NCBI RefSeq assembly: GCF_047461615.1
Contig: NZ_JANSHI010000003.1
Location: 1-64,000 of the forward strand
Source: Thermostichus sp047461615
Lineage (GTDB): Bacteria; Cyanobacteriota; Cyanobacteriia; Thermostichales; Thermostichaceae
Reading direction: 5' to 3'
DNA length: 64,000 bases
The notes beneath the pieces were generated by a model. It had not been told where the DNA came from and ran no database searches. It saw only the letters and a list, made by a program, of their open reading frames with translations. Below are positions 57,674 to 64,000 of the stretch, piece after piece. Position 1 is the stretch's first letter. Every line of letters starts with the position of its first letter. A program made the position numbers and the translations under genes.

Positions 57674-59134
57674 CTAGCGCCCGCCCACGGTGATGGCGTC
57701 CACCTTGATGTGGGGCTGACCCACGGTGACGTAGATGTTGCCGCTGACAGAACCACAGAAGCCAGGGGCTAGGCGAAGATCCTTGGAGCACATGGAGATC
57801 TTGGTCAGGATGTCCTTGGCTTCCCCAATTAGGGTAGCCCCCTTGAGGGGCTTGGTAATTTTGCCGTTTTCGATGAGGTAGGCTTCTTCAACGGCAAAGT
57901 TGAATTGTCCTGTGGGGCCGACGCTACCTCCCCCCATGCGCTTGCAGTAGATGCCCTTGTCAATAGAAGCAAAAAGATCGTCCAATTCGGCATCGCCGGG
58001 AGCGATATAGGTGTTGCGCATGCGGCTGGCGGGGGCAAAGGTGTAGTTCTGGCGGCGACCGCTGCCGGTGCGAGGGTGGCCAGTGCGCATGGAGCCAGCG
58101 CGGTCGGCCAGGAAGTTCTTCAGAATGCCTTTTTCAATGAGCAGGGTGCGCTGAACCGGCATGCCCTCGTCGTCCACATCCAGGCTGCCAAAAGCCCCCT
58201 CAGAGAGCCCCTCATCCCAGGCGGTGAGGTTTTTGTGGGCAATTTTCTGGCCTTTTTTGTCAGCAAAGGGGGTGGTTTTGCGCTCAATCTGAGTGGTTTC
58301 CAAGAGATGCCCACAGGCTTCGTGGAAGATCACGCCGCCAAAGGCGTTGGACATGACGATGGGGTAAGTGCCCGACTCCACGTAGTCGGCGTAGAGCATC
58401 TGGCCGGCAGCCTCTGCCAGCTCCTGGCTGTGGGCTACAAGATCCCAGCGGCGCAAAAAGTCGGGATCCCCAGTGCCCCCCGCCCGTTGACTAACCGAAG
58501 CCCGGTGGTCGCCGTCGGCGCAGAGCAGGGTAGAACTGACCGACTGGGTGAGGCGAATGTCACGCACAAAGGTGCCATCGCTGCAGGCCACCAGGATCTC
58601 CTGCCAGTCGCGGAAGTAGTTGGTGCGGCGGGACTGGACGTGGCGAGCTTGCCGCTTCAGCTCTGCGTTGGCCCGCAGCAGGATCTCCCCCATTTCGCCG
58701 ATAGGGCTGCATTCCTTGAGCCAGCCGTCTTTGCTGCGGCGCTCGGCGTAGTCTTGGAGCAGCCCTAGGTTGGCAGGAGAGACCAAAGCGGCAGGGCCAG
58801 GGGGGGTGAGGCCCATGAGCAGCAGGCCTTTTTCCAGAGCAGCTTTGAGGCCGGCAAAGGAGAGATCGTTGGTGCTGACGTAGCAGTCAGCCAGGCCGCG
58901 AAACACCCGCACCCCCGCGCCGGTGGAAAGCCGAGGGGTGATGCTGGTGATGGCGTCGTCTTCCGCGAGGCAGCTGATGGAGTTGACCCGCTCCAGGAAG
59001 ATCTCCACCAAGTCGGCGCCGGCAGCCCGCCCCCAGCCCAAGAGAGTTGAAAGGGGATCCCGCCAGTCCTCGCCGAAGCGCTGCAGGGTGGGGCGGTAGT
59101 CGAGGTTGGGCAGGTCTTTGGATAGAAGCAGCAT
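57674..59134 (-). CDS. tldD: TldD-family metalloprotease subunit
   Basis: 486 residues. The zinc/catalytic motif HEACGH (in VIFHEACGHLLE, near residue 270) identifies TldD. Flanking blocks VMSNAFGGVIFHEACGH, FGSLDVDDEGMPVQRTLLIEKGILKNFLADRAGS, GMGG-like CKRMGGGSVGPTGQFNFAVEEAYLIENGKITKPLKGATLIG are intact. With TldE it forms a cytoplasmic peptidase. ATG 59132-59134. The next gene on the same strand is the inserted Rpn-family gene. Confidence 0.95.
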   Translation of the reverse strand: MLLLSKDLPNLDYRPTLQRFGEDWRDPLSTLLGWGRAAGADLVEIFLERVNSISCLAEDDAITSITPRLSTGAGVRVFRGLADCYVSTNDLSFAGLKAALEKGLLLMGLTPPGPAALVSPANLGLLQDYAERRSKDGWLKECSPIGEMGEILLRANAELKRQARHVQSRRTNYFRDWQEILVACSDGTFVRDIRLTQSVSSTLLCADGDHRASVSQRAGGTGDPDFLRRWDLVAHSQELAEAAGQMLYADYVESGTYPIVMSNAFGGVIFHEACGHLLETTQIERKTTPFADKKGQKIAHKNLTAWDEGLSEGAFGSLDVDDEGMPVQRTLLIEKGILKNFLADRAGSMRTGHPRTGSGRRQNYTFAPASRMRNTYIAPGDAELDDLFASIDKGIYCKRMGGGSVGPTGQFNFAVEEAYLIENGKITKPLKGATLIGEAKDILTKISMCSKDLRLAPGFCGSVSGNIYVTVGQPHIKVDAITVGGR

Positions 59135-59276
59135 ACAGGCTTAGGGGGCTGAGGCCGGTTTTTGTTTCCTCAGTTTAACAAGACGTAAAGGCTGCCTTTT
59201 GGGGGAAAGAGCCTCCCAGCTTGACAAGGGCAAAGGAGCAGCCGAAGATCGCTGCACAAGGAACCCCCAGCTTGCA

Positions 59277-60002
59277 ATGGCTGCCAAGAAAAGAGGCTCG
59301 GAGCTTCAGCCCAGCCTGTTTGACGATCCCCTAGAGCCGCCTGCCCCCACTGCGGAGACTCTTCCCCAATGGGATCAGATCCCGCTCTCGGCCCAGGTGC
59401 CCATTCCCCCCGGTACCTATCGGGATCTGGAACAACTGGAGCAGCACTGCCGAGTCTGCCAGCGCTGCGAGTTGGCGGCCAACCGTACCCATGTGGTGGT
59501 GCACCGAGGCAACCCCAAGGCAAGGATTCTCATCATCGGCGAGGGGCCGGGGGAACAGGAAGATCTGCAAGGGCTGCCCTTCGTGGGCAAGTCGGGGCAG
59601 TTGCTCGATAAGATCTTGGCCTCCGTGGGGCTAGATTCCGAACGGGACACCTACATTTGCAATGTCGTCAAGTGCCGTCCCCCCAACAACCGCGTGCCCA
59701 CCCAGGAGGAGATGGACGCCTGCCGGCCCTACTTGTTGGAGCAGATCCGCCTGGTGGATCCCTGGATCATTTTGTTGACCGGCGCCACCTCGGTGCGCTC
59801 CCTTCTGGGGGATAAGCGGGGCATTACCAAGATTCGCGGCGAGTGGATCCAGTGGCAGGGGCGCTGGTGCATGCCGATTTTTCACCCAGCCTATCTGCTG
59901 CGTAACCCCGACCGCACCCCCGGCAGTCCCAAGTGGCTGATGTGGCAAGATATTCAGGCGGTAAAGCAAAAGTACCTGGAGCTTGCCGGCGCAGCACGGT
60001 GA
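59277..60002 (+). CDS. Type-4 uracil-DNA glycosylase with iron-sulfur cluster
   Basis: 241 residues. HCRVCQRCEL (about 56-65) supplies the first two cluster cysteines; IGEGPGEQEDLQGLPFVGKSGQLLDKIL (about 88-115) is the catalytic motif of UDG4; NVVKCRPPNNRVPTQEEMDAC (about 130-150) provides the other two cysteines; FHPAYLLRNP (about 202-211) is the second catalytic motif. It removes uracil from DNA, important at high temperature. The frame extends back to 59199; ATG 59277 (MAAKKRGSEL) is chosen. The radical SAM gene begins about 50 bases after its stop. Confidence 0.93.
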   Translation: MAAKKRGSELQPSLFDDPLEPPAPTAETLPQWDQIPLSAQVPIPPGTYRDLEQLEQHCRVCQRCELAANRTHVVVHRGNPKARILIIGEGPGEQEDLQGLPFVGKSGQLLDKILASVGLDSERDTYICNVVKCRPPNNRVPTQEEMDACRPYLLEQIRLVDPWIILLTGATSVRSLLGDKRGITKIRGEWIQWQGRWCMPIFHPAYLLRNPDRTPGSPKWLMWQDIQAVKQKYLELAGAAR

Positions 60003-60052
60003 ATCCTGCAAAACCCGACTAAGCTGGGAAAGGAGCTCCTTGCCGTCTTGCC

Positions 60053-61660
60053 TTGACCCCTTCGGAGTTTGCCCTCGAGCAGCTTCTTTTCACCCCGGCC
60101 ACACCCGACCCGGACGCCGTGCGGGTCATCTACGCCTTTCCCAACACTTACTCAGTAGGAATCACCAGCCTTGGCTACCAGGTCATCTGGAGCCTGCTGG
60201 CCAGCCGTCAAGATGTGGTCGTCTCCCGCCTCTTTACAGATTTGGCCGAACCTCTGCCGCGGGATCCAGAGCTGATGGGCTTTTCCCTGTCTTGGGAGCT
60301 GGACTACGTCCATATCCTGGATCTGCTGGAGCGACAGGGGATCCCCCTCCAGGCCGAGGCGCGGGGGGAAGCGGATCCCTTGGTTTTCGGTGGTGGCCCG
60401 GTGTTGACGGCCAACCCTGAGCCCTTTGCTGCGTTCTTCGACTTCGTCCTGCTGGGAGACGGGGAAGGGCTGGTGGAACAGATGATCCAAGCCTACCGCC
60501 AGGTGCGGCAGGGCTCCCGAGCGGAAAAGCTGCAGGCGCTGGCCCAGGTGCCAGGGATCTACGTGCCCAGCCTCTACGAGGTGCATTACCGCGAGCCCGA
60601 GGGCCCGGTGGAGAAAGTCATTCCCAAGCTGGACGGGATCCCCAGCTCCATCCGCAAGCATACCTTCCGCGGCAACACCCTCTCGGTTTCCACCGTGGTT
60701 ACCCCCAAGGCAGCCTGGGAGAACATCTACATGGTGGAGGTGGTGCGCAGTTGTCCGGAGATGTGCCGCTTTTGCCTGGCCAGCTACCTGACCCTGCCCT
60801 TCCGCGCTGCTGAGGTGGAGGGGCATCTGATCCCAGCAGTGGAGCGGGGGCTGCAGGTGACCCAGCGGATTGGCCTTTTGGGGGCCTCGGTAACCCAGCA
60901 CCCCCAATTTGAGCAGCTGCTGGAGTACCTGGCCCAGGATCGCTTTGAGCGGGTGCGCCTCAGTCTGGCTTCGGTGCGCACGGGCACGGTCACGCCTCGC
61001 CTGGCGCAAGTTCTCTCCCGTCGCGGCAGCCAGTCCATCACCGTGGCCATTGAGAGTGGCTCGGAGCGGCTGCGCCGGGTCATTAACAAAAAGCTAGCCA
61101 ACGAAGAGATCTTGGCGGCGGCAGCCCACGCCCAGGCCGGCGGCCTGAAGGGGATCAAGTTCTATGGCATGGTGGGGATCCCAGCAGAGACCCAGGCTGA
61201 TCTGGAGGCCACAGTTGCCCTCTTCAAGGAGCTCAAGAAGGTGGCTCCCCGCCTGCGCTTGACCTTGGGCTGTAGCACCTTTGTGCCCAAAGCCCATACT
61301 CCCTTTCAGTGGCAGGGGGTAGATCCCCAGGCGGAGAAAAAGCTGCAGTGGTACCAAAAACACCTGCGTCCCTTGGGGATTGAGTTCCGCCCAGAAAGCT
61401 ATAGTTGGTCGGTCATTCAGGCTCTGATTTCCAGAGGGGATCGACGAGTAGCGCAGGTTTTGCAGTTGGCGCGGGAGTTTGGCGACTCCCTGGGCAGCTA
61501 CCGGCGCGCCTTCAAAGAGCTCAAAGGAAAGCTTCCGCCCTTGGACTACTACGTCCACAGCAACTGGGATCCGGCGGATCCCCTTCCCTGGCAACACCTT
61601 GAGGGCCCTCTCAGCCTGGAGCGGCTGCGGCAGCACCGCCAAGAGGCCTTTTCCGTGTAG
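60053..61660 (+). CDS. Radical SAM protein with B12-binding-like N-terminal domain
   Basis: 535 residues. An N-terminal Rossmann-like segment (YAFPNTYSVGITSLGYQVIWSLLASR, then FGGGPVLTANPEPFAAFFDFVLLGDGEGLVEQMIQAYR) precedes the radical SAM domain. The [4Fe-4S] cysteines are at 234, 238 and 241 (CPEMCRFC). LSLASVRTGTVTPRLAQVLSRRGSQSITVAIESGSERLRRVINK and FYGMVGIPAETQADLEA follow. It resembles methylthiotransferase-like/TIGR03960-type proteins of unknown substrate. The start is TTG 60053. Cyanobacteria keep this family widely. Confidence 0.87.
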   Translation: MTPSEFALEQLLFTPATPDPDAVRVIYAFPNTYSVGITSLGYQVIWSLLASRQDVVVSRLFTDLAEPLPRDPELMGFSLSWELDYVHILDLLERQGIPLQAEARGEADPLVFGGGPVLTANPEPFAAFFDFVLLGDGEGLVEQMIQAYRQVRQGSRAEKLQALAQVPGIYVPSLYEVHYREPEGPVEKVIPKLDGIPSSIRKHTFRGNTLSVSTVVTPKAAWENIYMVEVVRSCPEMCRFCLASYLTLPFRAAEVEGHLIPAVERGLQVTQRIGLLGASVTQHPQFEQLLEYLAQDRFERVRLSLASVRTGTVTPRLAQVLSRRGSQSITVAIESGSERLRRVINKKLANEEILAAAAHAQAGGLKGIKFYGMVGIPAETQADLEATVALFKELKKVAPRLRLTLGCSTFVPKAHTPFQWQGVDPQAEKKLQWYQKHLRPLGIEFRPESYSWSVIQALISRGDRRVAQVLQLAREFGDSLGSYRRAFKELKGKLPPLDYYVHSNWDPADPLPWQHLEGPLSLERLRQHRQEAFSV

Positions 61661-61675
61661 CGCAGGAAGCTGTGC

Positions 61676-62593
61676 TTAAGGATGAGGGCCTGCAGCGGCC
61701 AGAAACGCCTCGATCTCAGCGCGGCGCGGCAAACTAGGCTGAGCCCCAGGGCGGGTTACGCACAAAGCCGCAGCGGCATTGGCAAACCGTAGAGCTTCCC
61801 TCAGGGGTTTGCCAGTAGCTAGGCAGGCGGCCAAAGCGCCGCAGAAGCTGTCGCCGGCAGCGGTGGTATCCACTACCGCCACAGGGTGGGCCGGCAGGTA
61901 GCCGCTTTCTCCGCCATCGGCCCAGACCAAGCCTGCTCCCCCCAACGTGACGATCACTGTCGGGATCCCCTGCCGTTGCAAGGCTTGGGCCACGTTTTCG
62001 GCTTGCGCGGGTGTCTCCACCGGCAACTGGGCAAGAGCAGCGGCTTCGCTTTCGTTGAGCACCAAGTAGCGCACCTGGCGCAACAGGGATCCCGGCAGAG
62101 GCACCACAGGGGCTGGATTGAGCAGGACGGGGATCCCTTGGGCAAAGGCTTGCTCTGCCACCGCCTGCACCGTGGCCAGGGGGATTTCCAGTTGCAGCAG
62201 AACCATCGCTGCCGGCGTCCAAGGAGGCAGCTGGGCGGGGGTGTAGCGACCGTTAGCGCCGGGGCTGACCACAATCCGGTTTTGCCCTGCTGGATCCACA
62301 GTGATCAGAGCGATGCCGCTGGGCCCTTCCAGCTCCCGCAGGTGGTGGGTATCGACGCCATTCTGCTCCAGGTTCTCCTTCAGCAGGCGGCCAAAGCCGT
62401 CGGATCCCACTGCCCCCCACATCTCCACCTGGGCTCCCGCCCGCGCCGCTGCCACCGCTTGGTTGGCCCCCTTGCCGCCAGGGTAGGTGGCGTAGTCGGA
62501 TCCCAGCACCGTTTCCCCAGGCCCAGGATGGCGTGGTACCTGCACCACCAAGTCCAGATTCAAGCTCCCCACTACGCGAACTAGGGCTGTCAT
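61676..62593 (-). CDS. rbsK: Ribokinase (PfkB family)
   Basis: 305 residues. SLNLDLVVQVPRHPGPGETVLGSDYATYPGGKGANQAVAAARAGA (about 11-55) is the RbsK N-terminal signature; the ATP site and catalytic aspartate are in DTTAAGDSFCGALAACLATG (about 245-264); NESEAAALAQL is the family's central motif. It phosphorylates D-ribose. ATG 62591-62593. No ribose transporter is nearby. A nucleoside kinase of the same family cannot be excluded. Confidence 0.9.
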   Translation of the reverse strand: MTALVRVVGSLNLDLVVQVPRHPGPGETVLGSDYATYPGGKGANQAVAAARAGAQVEMWGAVGSDGFGRLLKENLEQNGVDTHHLRELEGPSGIALITVDPAGQNRIVVSPGANGRYTPAQLPPWTPAAMVLLQLEIPLATVQAVAEQAFAQGIPVLLNPAPVVPLPGSLLRQVRYLVLNESEAAALAQLPVETPAQAENVAQALQRQGIPTVIVTLGGAGLVWADGGESGYLPAHPVAVVDTTAAGDSFCGALAACLATGKPLREALRFANAAAALCVTRPGAQPSLPRRAEIEAFLAAAGPHP

Positions 62594-62713
62594 TGGCTAG
62601 CTGAAAAACGGTGCCCTAGAGGTAGCTCATTCTAGCTCCCACCACTTGGTTGGAGAGCTTTACACCTTGGAGAGGATTGGCTAGCTTGTGAGGGGGTGAC
62701 GCGGAAACAAGCC

Positions 62714-63025
62714 ATGCTGCTGACCACTACAGACGTGCCCCAAGGCAGAGAGGTTGAGCGTTACTTGGGCATTGTTACCGCCGAGGTAGTTTATGGCACC
62801 AATGTTCTACGGGACTTCCTTGCTGTCCTCCGCGACATCATTGGGGGACGCACAAGAGCCTATGAAGAAGTTCTCGAGAATGCCCAGAAAAAGGTTTTGG
62901 AAGAGTTGGAGCAGCGAGCCAAACGTTTGGGAGCAAATGGCATCCTAGGCGTTAGCATTCATACCAACATGAGCACGACCATGATCCTCGTTACCGCCGC
63001 CGGCACCGCCGTCAAGCTGCGCTAG
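62714..63025 (+). CDS. YbjQ/UPF0145-family protein
   Basis: 103 residues. LLTTTDVPQGREVERYLGIVTAEVVYGTNVLRDFLAVLRDIIGGRTRAYEEVLENAQKKVLEEL and LGANGILGVSIHTNM.STTMILVTAAGTAV are the UPF0145 (heavy-metal-binding-like) pattern; the family forms pentameric beta-rich assemblies of unknown role. GTG 62696 also opens the frame; ATG 62714 fits the family start (M..TTT). It is divergent from rbsK and convergent with yebC. Confidence 0.9.
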   Translation: MLLTTTDVPQGREVERYLGIVTAEVVYGTNVLRDFLAVLRDIIGGRTRAYEEVLENAQKKVLEELEQRAKRLGANGILGVSIHTNMSTTMILVTAAGTAVKLR

Positions 63026-63030
63026 AACCT

Positions 63031-63780
63031 TTAGGCCAGGCTCTCCATCAATGCCTCGTCGATCTCAAAGTTGGCGTAGACATTTTGCACATCATCCAAG
63101 TTGTCCAGCCGCTCCATGAGGGTCAGTACCAGCTTGGCTGTCTCGGGGTCCTCCACATGCACCTCCGTAGAGGGGATCCAGCGGATGGCCGCCTCTTGCA
63201 CCTGGTAGCCTTCTTTTTTGAGGTAGGTGGCCACCTGCTCCAGCAGGGTGTAATCGCAGTAGACTTCTGCGTCGGTTCCCTCTACCTTGAGATCTTCCCC
63301 GCCTGCTTCGGCTACCGCTAGCAGCAGAGCTTCGGGATCTGTCACCCCCTCTAGGCTAATCACCCCTTTTTGCCGGAACAGCCAGCTCACGCAGCCGCTT
63401 TCCCCTAGGCTGCCGCCGACTTTGCTGAAGGCCTCCCGCACCCCGGCAGCCGTGCGGTTGCGGTTGTCGGTCATCGCCTCGATCAAGACAGCTACCCCCC
63501 CAGGGCCGTAGCCTTCATAGCGAATTTCCTCCAGGGGGCTGTCGTCGGTCCAGTTGCCGGATCCCTTGGCGATGGCCCGCTCGATGGTCTCAGCAGGCAT
63601 GCCTGCCGCTTTGGCTTTCTCCACGGCCGAGCGCAGCCGAAAGTTGGCGTCAGGATCGGGCAGGCCGTTGCGCGCTGCCACGATGATGGCCCGGGAAAGT
63701 TTGGTAAATAGGCTGCCCTTTTTGGCATCTACACGGGCTTTTTGCCGCTTAATGTTGGCCCATTTGCTGTGTCCTGCCAT
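63031..63780 (-). CDS. yebC: YebC/PmpR-family regulator or translation factor
   Basis: 249 residues. The diagnostic start AGHSKWANIKRQKARVDAKKGSLFTKLSRAI is followed by GNWTDDSPLEEIRYEGYGPGGVAVLIEAMTDNRNRT and a complete C-terminal domain (VYANFEIDEALM). Long regarded as a transcription regulator, the family has more recently been linked to translation through proline stretches, which would suit the many Pro-rich linkers encoded here. ATG 63778-63780; an upstream in-frame codon at 63796-63798 is less likely. Confidence 0.95.
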   Translation of the reverse strand: MAGHSKWANIKRQKARVDAKKGSLFTKLSRAIIVAARNGLPDPDANFRLRSAVEKAKAAGMPAETIERAIAKGSGNWTDDSPLEEIRYEGYGPGGVAVLIEAMTDNRNRTAAGVREAFSKVGGSLGESGCVSWLFRQKGVISLEGVTDPEALLLAVAEAGGEDLKVEGTDAEVYCDYTLLEQVATYLKKEGYQVQEAAIRWIPSTEVHVEDPETAKLVLTLMERLDNLDDVQNVYANFEIDEALMESLA

Positions 63781-63875
63781 GCTGTGCACACCAGTCAAGC
63801 AACCTAAGGGAAGGGATCCCCTAACTTTGAAGCCTAAATCACCACCTGCTTAGGTCTCAACCCCAGAGGTGCAGG

Positions 63876-64000
63876 TCAAGGCTGGATGGGTTGCCGCTCG
63901 ATTACACCCCCTGGTGGCGGTGGAGCTTCTGGCGTTGCTTGAGGTGTAGGCGTTGGGGTCTCCATAGGAGGCGCAGGCGTTGGTGTCTCTGGCGTAGGCG
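63876..64000 (-). CDS. C-terminal end of a Thr/Pro-rich protein, 5' part beyond window
   Basis: Forty-one codons end at TGA 63876-63878. The visible tail is TPETPTPAPPMETPTPTPQA, followed by TPEAPPPPGGVIERQPIQP. It is a low-complexity extracytoplasmic-type tail like the linkers in the NHL lipoprotein and the PEBP lipoprotein. The protein's domain lies off the right edge, so function cannot be assigned. It is in the same direction as yebC and about 95 bases upstream of its start. Confidence 0.65.
   Translation of the reverse strand, partial: PTPETPTPAPPMETPTPTPQATPEAPPPPGGVIERQPIQP

Overview
The window is a GC-rich stretch of a cyanobacterial chromosome. Photosystem I genes (psaF, psaJ, psaL), an allophycocyanin operon (apcA-apcB-apcC), a high-light-inducible protein, petP, NdhI-assembly factor CRR6, cyAbrB and a glutamine-synthetase inactivating factor leave no doubt about the phylum. 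Gene content and the very frequent octamer GGGATCCC, in place of the usual cyanobacterial GCGATCGC (seen about once), suggest the hot-spring Synechococcus lineage (Yellowstone A/B' type); that assignment is inference.

Layout. 0-4.2 kb (minus strand): 3' truncated thiD, a small conserved protein, a 2Fe-2S ferredoxin, a DUF1816 protein, then psaF-psaJ-psaL-mrnC-rlmB reading leftwards. 4.3-10 kb: tsaD and mnmG (convergent, overlapping), thrC, a MoaD/ThiS-like sulfur carrier, 3-methyladenine glycosylase. 10.5-23 kb: NHL-repeat lipoprotein, CRY-DASH photolyase, HU, petP, an anti-sigma-type ATPase, a DUF3352 protein, tatC, a DAO-type oxidoreductase, a DUF2993 protein and a Kef antiporter. 23-30.6 kb: gifB with an NtcA site and a glutamine riboswitch, MPBQ methyltransferase plus a UbiH-like monooxygenase, decayed coding remnants, cyAbrB, coaBC, a Ca2+/H+ exchanger and rpoZ. 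30.7-42.6 kb: ftsX/ftsE, a WecG/TagA glycosyltransferase, an alpha/beta hydrolase, a PNPOx-like protein, hli, a CHASE2 histidine kinase, pnp, leuA and an ABC ATPase. 42.7-51.9 kb: apcCBA, a glycine-zipper secreted protein, a Deg protease, an ECF sigma/anti-sigma pair, menG, two membrane-anchored hypotheticals, cobU, CRR6 and a BioD-like protein. 51.9-54.5 kb: an accessory pocket at tRNA-Ser(GGA) with a decayed P4-type integrase and a lipoprotein joining a dockerin-like region to a PEBP (YbhB-like) domain. 54.5-64 kb: an MBL-fold protein, tldE and tldD separated by an Rpn-family nuclease, uracil-DNA glycosylase, a radical SAM protein, ribokinase, a YbjQ protein, yebC and the C-terminal end of a Thr/Pro-rich protein.

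Most of the window is compact core genome. Several convergent neighbours share a four-base stop overlap (CTAG or CTAA) or overlap further. The clearest regulatory unit is gifB: a GTA-N8-TAC NtcA box on the -10 element, followed by a three-stem leader matching the glutamine riboswitch class, so nitrogen status would be read both as 2-oxoglutarate (through NtcA) and as glutamine (through the RNA). Other regulatory candidates are an RpaB-type HLR1 element at the hli promoter, a hairpin plus T-run in the apcA leader, and an inverted repeat between apcB and apcC. No CRISPR array, intact insertion sequence, rRNA or prophage was seen.
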